Source: Deltaproteobacteria bacterium (lineage in GTDB: Bacteria > Desulfobacterota > Desulfobulbia > Desulfobulbales > VMSU01). From it: a DNA stretch of 41,357 nucleotides. Below are positions 8,906 to 18,318 of the stretch, piece after piece. The notes under the pieces were generated by a model. The model saw only the letters and a program-made list of their open reading frames with translations, had not been told where the DNA came from and made no database searches. The DNA is taken from contig JAADIV010000194.1 of assembly GCA_013151175.1 (NCBI GenBank), forward strand, positions 1 through 41,357, written 5' to 3'. The position numbers and the translations under genes are program-made. Numbering within the stretch: the first letter of the stretch is position 1; each line of letters starts with the position of its first letter.

Positions 8906-11900
8906 ATGCACAAAAAAATTTTCCATATTCTCCTAATTCTCACGGTTATAGCAGCTCTCGGCACCGGGATATTGCTCTACTGGTTCATCGCGGTACAGCC
9001 AGGAAAAGCAATTGAACCCAATAATTTGCAGAAGGTACTGGCCGTTGAATCGCCGGTATTTTATCACGACGGCCGGCTTAAGATCGGGGTATTCTTCCGG
9101 AATGACCACCGGCAATATCTTACTTACGCGCATATCCCGCCGAATTTCGTTAAGGCCATAGTCGCGGCGGAAGATCATAATTTTTTCAACCATCACGGCG
9201 TGGATTTTTTGGGCATCGCCCGCGCCCTGCTCGCTGATATTATGGCTGGCCGGGTGGTTCAGGGCGGCAGCACGCTTACCCAACAGGCGGCCAAGAACCT
9301 GTTTAAACGCCATGGCCGTTCCATTGCGGCAAAACTGAGGGAACTGTTGTACGCCTGGCGGCTTGAGTACCATTATTCAAAGGAAAAGATCTTAGAGTTT
9401 TATGCCAATCAATTTTATGTAAGCGGCAATGGCCGCGGGCTTGGCGTGGCATCGAAATATTATTTCGATAAAGAGGCCGCCAAGCTCACTGTATTAGAGA
9501 GTGCCTTTATTGCCGGCAGTGTTAAACGGCCGAATTATTATAATCCCTTTATAAAACATGATGAAAAAGCTGCCCTGCAAGCCAGAAAGAGAGCCCGCAT
9601 CCGGACAGGATATGTCCTGCGGCAAATGTATAATTTAAAGATGATAAGCCGAGCCGAATTTCAGCGCGATTTCGGCCGGGATATTCCCTTTAAAAAAGGG
9701 CGGATGTCTTATGCCTCAAATACAGTTATGGATCTGGTGCGGGATGCCCTGGCAGAACCGGAGGTGGAGGAGGCCATGATGAGTCATGGCATTGATAATG
9801 TCGCTACCTCCGGTATTCGGATTTTTACCTCGATAGACAGGAAATTACAGAATTTTTCTCTCAGCGCTCTGCGGCATGAGTTGTCCATCTTGTCTGTCCG
9901 TCTGGAGGGCTACGATTTTAAAGAGCTGCGGCAGTCTTATCCAAAATTGGCGGATAAGTACAGAGGGAAGGCCCTGGTGCCAGGGGCCTTTATATTCGGC
10001 CATATTGTGGGGATAGACCGCCGAAAAATGACGGTTAGGGTTTCCCTGACCGCAGCCGGTCAAACGGCGCCGCAACCGACCGCAATTATCGATAAGCAGG
10101 GGCTGAAGGACGTGATTAACGCGGAGGTTAAATACCAAAAACAGCGCTGGTCCGAGGCCGCCGCTGCCGATTACAGAAATTTTTTGGCTAATTTCCGGCT
10201 TGGTGATTTGGTTTATGTCAGGGTAGATGATGCGGATAAGACAACCGGGGCACACCTGAGCCTTGAAAAATACCCCGATGTCCAGGGCGGCGTGCTGAGT
10301 CTGCGGAACGGTAAAATTGATGCAATGATCGGCGGCGTGGAGAACCGCTTTTTTAACCGGGCCATTGATGCCAAGCGTTTGGTTGGCTCTGTAGCCAAAC
10401 CAATAGTTTACACGGCGGCCATTCAACTAGGTTGGAATACCGCAGATCTTTTGAATAATCAACGTGATGCCTTTGTCTATCAAAAACAGGTCTATATTCC
10501 CAGACCCGACCATGCCAGCCCCTATAAATGGGTGTCAATGAACTGGGCCGGCACCAAATCGGAGAACATCGCCTCGGTATGGCTACTTTACCATCTCTGT
10601 GACCGCCTGTCGCCCAGGCAATTCAAAGAGTTGCTAGTCAAGGTAGGCCTGGCCCGTCATGATGGTGAATCATATCAGCAGTACCGGGCGAGAATCAGGG
10701 ATAAAGCGGGGATATTGATTGATAACATCAGCCTGAAACGGCAGGCTTTCAGCCGGGCCGTGGCTGATCTGGAGCCAGATTTACTCTTTGCCGGTAAGAA
10801 TGAAGACTATGGAATTATTCAGCATTTGCATTATCAGTTGAACGAGGTGGTTCCAGACGAAAAAAAAGACGCTGAATCAGAGATTCGCCGGGGTATATTA
10901 CAACGAACCTTTGTTAAACAAAAAAACTTGTATGACAAATTGCAGAGACTGCGCCGCCTGATTGAGACTGCCGGGGCAGCGGGCTGGCTTAACCCTGACG
11001 ATTTGGCGAAGATTACCTCTGCTGCCGACCTTTACCGTGATAATGCCGGTCATTATGACCTTGCCGTTCAGGCTCCGGGGCCGAATTTTCGGCGTCTGAC
11101 CGGCAGGCAGATCATCCAGGGCTGGCGGTTGGCCGAGGATAAAGGGCAGTTTTGGGGTAATATCAGGCTTGGCGGCTTGTTGACGGCAAAAACCTGCGGC
11201 CAGGTAGCGGCCTCACTTGCCAGGGAATACAACACCCTTAAGGCCCTACCTGCCTATGGCCCAAATGTTTTATATCAAACGAGGGATTTTAGGATTCTGG
11301 CCGGCTTGAAATATTTAATCGCCCTATGCCGGGAAATGGGGATAAAAAGCAATTTACAGCCGGTTCTTTCTTTTCCGTTGGGTTCCAATGTGATAAGCTT
11401 GCTAGAGGCCGCCAGGGCCTACGAAACTATTGTAACCGGCAATAGCGTCAGAATAGGCCGGCTAGGTTCCGGCGAGTCGTTAAGGATAATTGACCGCATC
11501 GAGAACCGTGATGGAGAGGTAATTTATCAACCCCATCAGTTACTTAAAAGGGTAATTGATCCCAAAACCTCGTTGGCAGTAGGTGATATTATGCGCCATG
11601 TTGTGAAATATGGCACCGGTCGTTGGGCTTACAGCCATGTCAGGTTACACAGTGCCGATCCGGCTCGTAATAAAACATTCGGAGAGCTTGATCTCCGGGT
11701 ACCGTTGCTTGGTAAAACCGGAACTGCCAACCAGTTTCGGAATTCGACCTTTGTGGGGTATGTGCCGAGTCTTGGTAAAAATCATCAGGAGATGATCCCC
11801 CGCGATGGATACACGCTGGCGGTCTATGTCGGTTTTGATAATAACGCCCCCATGGTGCGTTCCTCAACTCATATAACCGGCTCTCAGGGGGCTTTGCGTA

Positions 11901-12223
11901 TCTGGACTAATTTGGCTGATTCACTGCTGACCTCTATTGCCAATCAGTTTGATTTGGGCCGGCTATTTTTTGCCAAGGTTACGGAAATCCCCTTGGCCTA
12001 TCCTGACCTTGGCCAGATTAAAATTGCCGCAGCAGCGGGGGACAGAGTGGTGCGAAATGTGGATGACGACCCTTTGGCTTATGGGGATGATGTCGACCGG
12101 GGGAAAATCATGCTAGGGCCGGCGTTTATGACTTTTGGCCGCAAAACAGCCAATGGCCGGATCCATTTGACCAGATATTTCAAACCATTTTGGCGGAGTA
12201 CCGATAATGCGGCAACTAACTGA
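8906..12223 (+). CDS. PBP1A-family bifunctional peptidoglycan glycosyltransferase/transpeptidase
   Basis: AAEDHNFFNHHGVDFLGIARAL, QGGSTLTQQAAKNLF (GT51); GSVAKP (SxxK), SEN, LLGKTGTANQFRNSTFVGYVP (KTG). 1105 aa. Confidence 0.92.
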   Translation: MHKKIFHILLILTVIAALGTGILLYWFIAVQPGKAIEPNNLQKVLAVESPVFYHDGRLKIGVFFRNDHRQYLTYAHIPPNFVKAIVAAEDHNFFNHHGVDFLGIARALLADIMAGRVVQGGSTLTQQAAKNLFKRHGRSIAAKLRELLYAWRLEYHYSKEKILEFYANQFYVSGNGRGLGVASKYYFDKEAAKLTVLESAFIAGSVKRPNYYNPFIKHDEKAALQARKRARIRTGYVLRQMYNLKMISRAEFQRDFGRDIPFKKGRMSYASNTVMDLVRDALAEPEVEEAMMSHGIDNVATSGIRIFTSIDRKLQNFSLSALRHELSILSVRLEGYDFKELRQSYPKLADKYRGKALVPGAFIFGHIVGIDRRKMTVRVSLTAAGQTAPQPTAIIDKQGLKDVINAEVKYQKQRWSEAAAADYRNFLANFRLGDLVYVRVDDADKTTGAHLSLEKYPDVQGGVLSLRNGKIDAMIGGVENRFFNRAIDAKRLVGSVAKPIVYTAAIQLGWNTADLLNNQRDAFVYQKQVYIPRPDHASPYKWVSMNWAGTKSENIASVWLLYHLCDRLSPRQFKELLVKVGLARHDGESYQQYRARIRDKAGILIDNISLKRQAFSRAVADLEPDLLFAGKNEDYGIIQHLHYQLNEVVPDEKKDAESEIRRGILQRTFVKQKNLYDKLQRLRRLIETAGAAGWLNPDDLAKITSAADLYRDNAGHYDLAVQAPGPNFRRLTGRQIIQGWRLAEDKGQFWGNIRLGGLLTAKTCGQVAASLAREYNTLKALPAYGPNVLYQTRDFRILAGLKYLIALCREMGIKSNLQPVLSFPLGSNVISLLEAARAYETIVTGNSVRIGRLGSGESLRIIDRIENRDGEVIYQPHQLLKRVIDPKTSLAVGDIMRHVVKYGTGRWAYSHVRLHSADPARNKTFGELDLRVPLLGKTGTANQFRNSTFVGYVPSLGKNHQEMIPRDGYTLAVYVGFDNNAPMVRSSTHITGSQGALRIWTNLADSLLTSIANQFDLGRLFFAKVTEIPLAYPDLGQIKIAAAAGDRVVRNVDDDPLAYGDDVDRGKIMLGPAFMTFGRKTANGRIHLTRYFKPFWRSTDNAATN

Positions 12224-13964
12224 ACCTGCACCGAGAAAATTGCTAGCGTTAGTCCCCACCGGCGTAAGTTGGTTGGGATTCACCGTCTGGTTGCTGTTAA
12301 TGAATGGCTGCGCTGTGGTGCCGCAATTCATCGTTGGCCCCAAGCCGCCGGTGGCTCCCGGACGGACTGTTGCAAAAGTCCCCGGACACCCGGCGCCAAT
12401 CCCCGTCAAAGCTGTGGCGCAGCCTAAAGCATCGCCCGCGCCCCTTGCGGATATATTGAACCGGGCGCCGACAAACCTTGAACTATCCGGAAAGGGCCAC
12501 CCTCGGCCGGTAACGAAAGTCGATACTGGTTTCATTGTTCGGCGGCTAGCTCTTTACAGGCAAAAGCTCGCGGCCTGGAATCAATTGGCCGGTGATTTGG
12601 TCACCCTTGATATGGGTGGGGCCTGGCCGGCCGGTTGGTATGGCTGTGTACAAAATCTGGAGATGGTATTTGCCGGATACCGCCGTTTGCGGCCAGATGA
12701 AATAGCCAATGGCGCTAGCGCGGCAGCGGCCCTGACGGCCTATCAGCGGGATATTGAATATTTGGCAGGCGGCTGCGATGATATTATGGCGGCCAGCCAG
12801 GGGCGGCTCTCTAAAAATTTAGCCAATGCCAGGGGCGTTATTGCCAATCAGGCCATAGCGTTGGTTCGACAATACCTGGCCCAGGATAAAAATCTACAGG
12901 CCGGTCAAGCCTATGAACACTTCATTAAACTTTACGGCGTCGGCGCCGCAACTAATGAATTGAAGGCTTTGTACAGCAAGGCCTTAAGGCGTCAAGGCAG
13001 GTTGACGGCGGCATTGGCGCCTCTAGCTGATATTTGGACTGAAAACACCTCGCTATATAGCAAAGAGCCGGTTGCACTTGAAAATTTAGGCATTACTTAC
13101 GCCGATTTGCTATTGGTCAATGGTAAACCGGAAGCGGCCCGTAAAGTTTACGAAAAGATTGCCCAAGACTTGAGTAGCAGCAGTGCCCGCGAGCGTTGGG
13201 TAAATAATCAGCTGCGTATTCTGGACAGCGGGGAAGAGCCAAGCCTATTGACCGCCTATACCGGGGTTCTGCAAGCATATTATCGTTTTAACAGCCGTAA
13301 TATTTCCGATAATTTTACCGCCAAACTGGCTAAAATAAATAAGTTTGGCACAGCCGCCATGTCAGCTAACTCCGCAATTATCAGCAGGAGATTAACCGCA
13401 AAGATTGCCGAGCGGGCGGATAGGCAGTTAGCCAAGATCGCGGAACTGACTGGCGGCGGGGAATTTGCGCAGGCTAGCGCCATAGCGGACACATTATTAT
13501 CTTTTGTACCTGCTGACCGCCGCCCAGAAGTAGTGGCAGTCAGCGCGCAGATTAAAAAGGCTCAAGCAGCGGCCCGTCAGGCCAGGTTACAGCTTGATAA
13601 ACAGAAATTGGCCAGGCAATGGCAGGCCGCCGAAGATTTACTTGACCGCCGGGAGTACAGGGCGGCTATCAGTACCTATCGTCAATTGTTGACAAGCTCG
13701 TATGCCAATGAGGCCCGCGCTAAAATTGCCGCAGCCGCTAATATGGCAGCCGTGGAAGCACGCAGAAAAGCAGCTAGCCTTTTCTTTAAGGCCCGTAAAG
13801 CTGATGATCCGCAGTTAAAAAGACAGCTTCTGCTCCGGTCGCGGGATATTTTAAGGCAGATAGTTGTAGAATATCCAGATGCCGGGATTATCTCTAGCAT
13901 TAAGCGAAATTTGCAGGTTTTGCATACGCAATTGACGGCCGAGCCGCCCTTGCCAGAGAAATAA
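12207..13964 (+). CDS. Putative lipoprotein with helical/TPR-like repeats
   Basis: 585 aa; N-terminal hydrophobic stretch ending LLLMNGC (lipobox-like), Ala-rich helical repeats. Start overlaps the PBP 3' end by 17 bp. Confidence 0.7.
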   Translation: MRQLTEPAPRKLLALVPTGVSWLGFTVWLLLMNGCAVVPQFIVGPKPPVAPGRTVAKVPGHPAPIPVKAVAQPKASPAPLADILNRAPTNLELSGKGHPRPVTKVDTGFIVRRLALYRQKLAAWNQLAGDLVTLDMGGAWPAGWYGCVQNLEMVFAGYRRLRPDEIANGASAAAALTAYQRDIEYLAGGCDDIMAASQGRLSKNLANARGVIANQAIALVRQYLAQDKNLQAGQAYEHFIKLYGVGAATNELKALYSKALRRQGRLTAALAPLADIWTENTSLYSKEPVALENLGITYADLLLVNGKPEAARKVYEKIAQDLSSSSARERWVNNQLRILDSGEEPSLLTAYTGVLQAYYRFNSRNISDNFTAKLAKINKFGTAAMSANSAIISRRLTAKIAERADRQLAKIAELTGGGEFAQASAIADTLLSFVPADRRPEVVAVSAQIKKAQAAARQARLQLDKQKLARQWQAAEDLLDRREYRAAISTYRQLLTSSYANEARAKIAAAANMAAVEARRKAASLFFKARKADDPQLKRQLLLRSRDILRQIVVEYPDAGIISSIKRNLQVLHTQLTAEPPLPEK

Positions 13965-14067
13965 AAAGCTTGCAATATAAGCTAAACTTACGCAGAATGG
14001 GTAGAATGTGGGTTCTGTCCCCATTCTGTTACAATTTAACCACTATTTTAGTTCCAGGAGAATAATA

Positions 14068-16344
14068 ATGGCGGAAAAAATGGCACTTATTGAAAAGATG
14101 CTTGACGATATGGCCTTGAAGATAATGATGGTCGAGCCGGGCGATCTTTCGGTCGTTGGCGAATTGGTAACACTGGTTGAGGCCCTGGTTGAAAAAGCTG
14201 GCGCTAATGGTATGCCAGTATTACAGCGACTGGCCAGGTCTTTTGGCGAGGTTGTGAATAGACTTGTCATGACAGAACTGGATGATTCTCAAGAAAATTT
14301 TGACCTGTTGGGGCAGAATATCAGCGTTATGCAGGAACTTTGCCGCAAAGGGGATAATGACCCTGAAGGTGAAAAAACCTTTACCACCAACCTGGCTGCC
14401 ATGCAAGTTGGCAGCAAATCTTCTGAACCAACGCCTGCCCCCTCTGCTGCTTCAGCCGAGCCTCCAGATGGGCCGACGGTGCTTTCTGAACCACCGGAAT
14501 CACTGGACTTTATGGAGGACATGGATCTTTTAAATGGCTTCATTGAAGAGACTCTGGAACATCTTGAATCCATTGAGGTAAATGTTCTCGAGTTGGAAGA
14601 TAACCCTGGTGATCTGGAGATAATTAACAATATTTTCAGGCCATTCCACACCATTAAGGGGGTATCTGGTTTTCTCAATCTTACCAATGTCCAAACTCTG
14701 GCCCATAGCACCGAAAATTTACTTGATGATGTGCGGAACAACAAGAGGGCCATGGATTCTGAGGTGATTGAGGTGGTTTTGAAGGTTGGCGACTGCCTCA
14801 AACTCATGGCAGAAAATTTAAGAACAGCGATGGATGAGGGGGTTGAACAGTATAAAAATTATGATATTTCGGGCTATGTCAATTGGGTAAAGAGCATCCA
14901 GGGCCAGGCAGAAGTGAGTTCTGATACGGTTGCGGCACCTGAGACCACGGTAGTTTCCAAAACAGCCAAAGCGCCGGTATCAGCAGCGCCGCAGGCGGTG
15001 CCCCCCCCAACAGCGCCGGCCGCAGCAGTATCTGCCCCTAAGCCTAAGACTGGCAATGGCCCGGCGCCAGCCCCAAAAAAAGCCAGAGTCGGCGCCACAA
15101 TTAAGGTTGATGTCGATAAATTGGACGGTCTGGTTAATGCCGTTGGCGAATTGGTGATTATGCAGACCATGGTCAGGGAAAATGCCTTGGTATCCAGTAT
15201 TGCCGATCCAAAATTAAATAAGGACTTTGGCCAGTTATTCCGCATTACGACAGAACTGCAAAAAACGGCTATGTCCATGCGTATGGTGCCCATCCGCCAG
15301 ACATTTCAGAAGATGATCCGCTTGGTGCGTGATTTATCCAAAAAAACAGGCAAACAGGCAAATCTGGTCATGGAGGGCGAGGAAACGGAGATAGATCGGA
15401 ATATGGTTGATTCTATTTATGACCCGCTAGTGCATATGATGCGTAATTCCGTCGATCATGGGGTGCAAATGCCGGATGAACGTGAAAGACTTGGCAAACC
15501 CATTTTTGGAACTGTGAGCCTGAGGGCCTACCAGAAGGGCGGCTATATGGTCATTGAGATTGAGGATGACGGCCAAGGCCTAAATACCCAGAAGATCAGA
15601 CGTAAGGCCATCGAGCGCGGGATAATTCAGGAATCTGATAATGTATCTGATCACGACTTGAATAATCTAGTCTTTATGGCCGGTTTTTCCACCGCTGACA
15701 AGATTACGGATGTCTCTGGCCGTGGTGTTGGCATGGATGTAGTGAAAAAAGCCGTGGAGAAGTTGCGCGGCAAGGTAGATGTGGCCAGTGAGCCAGGCAA
15801 AGGCTCTATTTTTACCATTCGGCTACCCTTGACCCTGGCGATTATTGACGGTATCATAGTCCGAGTAGGAACGGAGCGCTATATTATCCCCACCATTGCC
15901 ATTCGTGAGTCATTTAGGCCCACCCCTGATTGTTACAAGACGGTAAGAGGCAAGGGGGAAGCCTTAATGGTACGCGGTAATCTTGTGTCCGTTGTCCGCC
16001 TCTATCAATTTTTTAACGTCAAACCCTCCACCAAGGATATTTGCGAATCTATTGTTGTGGTTGTGGATTCCGAGGGCAAGCAACGGGCAATTATGGTTGA
16101 TGAGCTGCTTGGCAAACAGGAGGTGGTAATTAAGAATCTGGGCGGTTTAAGCGATATAGACGGAGTGGCCGGCGGCACAATTCTTGGCGATGGCCGGGTT
16201 GGTCTTATCCTGGATCTGGCCGGGTTGGTAATGGCTCAGACTACATGCGATGTCGATAATACCGAAATTGTTGAATCGGCTGATAACAAACGGGATGCGG
16301 CCGGCACCGATGAGCAGCAGGCCGCGCCGGCCGTAGCCGGGTAA
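14068..16344 (+). CDS. cheA: Chemotaxis histidine kinase CheA
   Basis: Hpt motif FRPFHTIKGVSGF, HATPase DPLVHMMRNSVDHGVQ ... GRGVGMDVV, C-terminal CheW-like domain. ATG 14068 preceded by CCAGGAG. Confidence 0.95.
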   Translation: MAEKMALIEKMLDDMALKIMMVEPGDLSVVGELVTLVEALVEKAGANGMPVLQRLARSFGEVVNRLVMTELDDSQENFDLLGQNISVMQELCRKGDNDPEGEKTFTTNLAAMQVGSKSSEPTPAPSAASAEPPDGPTVLSEPPESLDFMEDMDLLNGFIEETLEHLESIEVNVLELEDNPGDLEIINNIFRPFHTIKGVSGFLNLTNVQTLAHSTENLLDDVRNNKRAMDSEVIEVVLKVGDCLKLMAENLRTAMDEGVEQYKNYDISGYVNWVKSIQGQAEVSSDTVAAPETTVVSKTAKAPVSAAPQAVPPPTAPAAAVSAPKPKTGNGPAPAPKKARVGATIKVDVDKLDGLVNAVGELVIMQTMVRENALVSSIADPKLNKDFGQLFRITTELQKTAMSMRMVPIRQTFQKMIRLVRDLSKKTGKQANLVMEGEETEIDRNMVDSIYDPLVHMMRNSVDHGVQMPDERERLGKPIFGTVSLRAYQKGGYMVIEIEDDGQGLNTQKIRRKAIERGIIQESDNVSDHDLNNLVFMAGFSTADKITDVSGRGVGMDVVKKAVEKLRGKVDVASEPGKGSIFTIRLPLTLAIIDGIIVRVGTERYIIPTIAIRESFRPTPDCYKTVRGKGEALMVRGNLVSVVRLYQFFNVKPSTKDICESIVVVVDSEGKQRAIMVDELLGKQEVVIKNLGGLSDIDGVAGGTILGDGRVGLILDLAGLVMAQTTCDVDNTEIVESADNKRDAAGTDEQQAAPAVAG

Positions 16345-16421
16345 GCTACAGGTTTTAATTCTTTTGTCTCTCTGCTTTACGGGATGACAATAGCCTAACA
16401 AGATAATTGGAGGTAAGGAAT

Positions 16422-16931
16422 ATGGCAGCGGAAGTGGCCGAAAAAAGTGTTGATAGCGTAGGCGGTGATTTGGCGGGCAAATATCTGACTTTTAACCTTG
16501 GCAGCGAGGAGTATGGTGTCGATATTATGAAGGTTCGCGAGATCATTGGAGTCATGGAAATAACCGCTGTACCCCATACTCCTGAATACATAAAGGGTGT
16601 GATTAATCTGCGTGGCCGGGTAATTCCTGTCCTGGATTTACGTCTGAGTTTCGGGCTTGAGCCGAGGGAATACGATGACAGAACCTGCATTATTGTTGTT
16701 GAGGTGGTGAGCGGTAACGGCAATATTATGATTGGTATGTTGGTGGATTCGGTGTCGGAGGTATTGAATATAGAGGGAGATAACATTGAGCCGCCGCCTG
16801 ATTTTGGCACGGCTGCGGAAACGGAGAGTATCCTCGGTATGGGTAAGGTCAAGGAGGAAGTAAAAATTCTGTTGGATGTTGATCGGGTGGTTGGCCGGGG
16901 AGTTATGGAACACCTGGAGCAAGTTCAATAG
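16422..16931 (+). CDS. cheW: Chemotaxis coupling protein CheW
   Basis: YLTFNLGSEEYGVDIMKVREIIG..., VINLRGRVIPVLDLR; GGAGG upstream of ATG 16422. Confidence 0.95.
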   Translation: MAAEVAEKSVDSVGGDLAGKYLTFNLGSEEYGVDIMKVREIIGVMEITAVPHTPEYIKGVINLRGRVIPVLDLRLSFGLEPREYDDRTCIIVVEVVSGNGNIMIGMLVDSVSEVLNIEGDNIEPPPDFGTAAETESILGMGKVKEEVKILLDVDRVVGRGVMEHLEQVQ

Positions 16932-16935
16932 GCTG

Positions 16936-17772
16936 ATGGCAGATTTCAACCAATTAAGCGACAGTGAGTTCAGAAAATTCAGTGATTTGATCTATGCCAA
17001 TATTGGCATTTCCATGAAGATGGAAAAAAAAGAACTGCTGAACGCCCGTCTCGGTAAAAGGTTGCGAATCTGCCGCATAAATTCATTTGCGGCGTATTAT
17101 GAATTTATTAACCAACCGGAGCAGAAAAAGCTTGAATTCGTCCATTTTCTAGATAGTGTCTCCACTAATTTTACCAGTTTTTTCCGGGAAATAAGTCATT
17201 TTGATTATCTGAAGGATAATGTCCTGCCGGAATTTTTGCGGCTTAATGGCACCAGTGGGAGAGATCTGTCTTTTTGGTCAGCGGCATCTTCTTCCGGCGA
17301 AGAACCTTACACCCTGGCTATGGTTCTCAACGACTTTAAGGTTCTTAACCGGCATTTTAGATATAAAATCGTGGCCACGGATATCTCCACCAAGGTTCTG
17401 GCACTTGCGGCGCGGGGAGTATATGCCGTTGAGCAAACTGCCAAAACGCCGCCAGAGTATCTGAAGAAATATTTCCAGAAAGGGGTTGGCAAAAGCTCTG
17501 GAAAAGTTAAGGTAAGAGACGAGGTACGGCAGCAGGTCTCTTTTCAACGCTTTAATCTTATGGATGATTTCCCTTGGCATAATGAGTTTGATGTGATTTT
17601 TTGCCGGAATGTTATGATCTATTTTGATCGTGATACCCAACAGCGCCTGGTAGAAAAGTTTTACAAGAGCGTTGCCAAGGGCGGTTATTTGTTCATCGGC
17701 CATTCTGAAAGTATTTCCGGTCTTAAGCATAATTTTTTACAGGTAGAGGCTACGACCTACAAGAAAGTATAA
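16936..17772 (+). CDS. cheR: Chemotaxis protein methyltransferase CheR
   Basis: SFWSAASSSGEEPYTLAMVL, FDVIFCRNVMIYFD, GGYLFIGHSES; start MADFNQ at 16936. Confidence 0.95.
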   Translation: MADFNQLSDSEFRKFSDLIYANIGISMKMEKKELLNARLGKRLRICRINSFAAYYEFINQPEQKKLEFVHFLDSVSTNFTSFFREISHFDYLKDNVLPEFLRLNGTSGRDLSFWSAASSSGEEPYTLAMVLNDFKVLNRHFRYKIVATDISTKVLALAARGVYAVEQTAKTPPEYLKKYFQKGVGKSSGKVKVRDEVRQQVSFQRFNLMDDFPWHNEFDVIFCRNVMIYFDRDTQQRLVEKFYKSVAKGGYLFIGHSESISGLKHNFLQVEATTYKKV

Positions 17773-17838
17773 GCTCCGGATTATGTTTTTTTATACAGAC
17801 ATTAAGTTAAATTTTTTTCACAGATTAAAGGTAGTCTT

Positions 17839-18318
17839 ATGAAGGTAATTATTGGTATTTCAGATATGCGCATCGGCACCAAGGCCGATGACGTTTTAAT
17901 CACTTATTCATTGGGGTCGTGCATTGGCGTTGTTCTTTGGGATCCTGATGCCAAGGTGGGAGCGCTGTTGCACTATATGCTGCCTGACTCCGGTATTGAC
18001 GCGTCCAGAGCGGCGACGAAGCCCTTTATGTTTGCCGATAAGGGAGTGCCGCGAATGTTTAAAGAAATTTATAAGCATGGGGCCAAAAAGTCCAGGATGA
18101 AGGTCTATGTGGTCGGCGGTTCTCAGGTAATGGATGAGGCGGGGATGTTCAATATCGGCAAACGTAATCAGATGATTATCCGCAAGATGTTCATGAAAAA
18201 TAATGTCATGATCACCAGGGAAGACGTGGGTGGTAATGTTAACCGGACTATCAGCCTAGAGGTGGGAACCGGTCTGGTACGTATGAAGGTATCAGGCAAG
18301 GGGGAGGTTATATTATGA
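17839..18318 (+). CDS. cheD: Chemoreceptor glutamine deamidase CheD
   Basis: YSLGSCIGVVLWDPDAKVGALLHYMLPDS, VGGSQVMD. Confidence 0.93.
   Translation: MKVIIGISDMRIGTKADDVLITYSLGSCIGVVLWDPDAKVGALLHYMLPDSGIDASRAATKPFMFADKGVPRMFKEIYKHGAKKSRMKVYVVGGSQVMDEAGMFNIGKRNQMIIRKMFMKNNVMITREDVGGNVNRTISLEVGTGLVRMKVSGKGEVIL

Noticed and set aside
9845-10426. 193-aa antisense ORF within the PBP gene
   Set aside because: Shadow ORF opposite a strongly coding frame with clear PBP motifs; no recognised domain.
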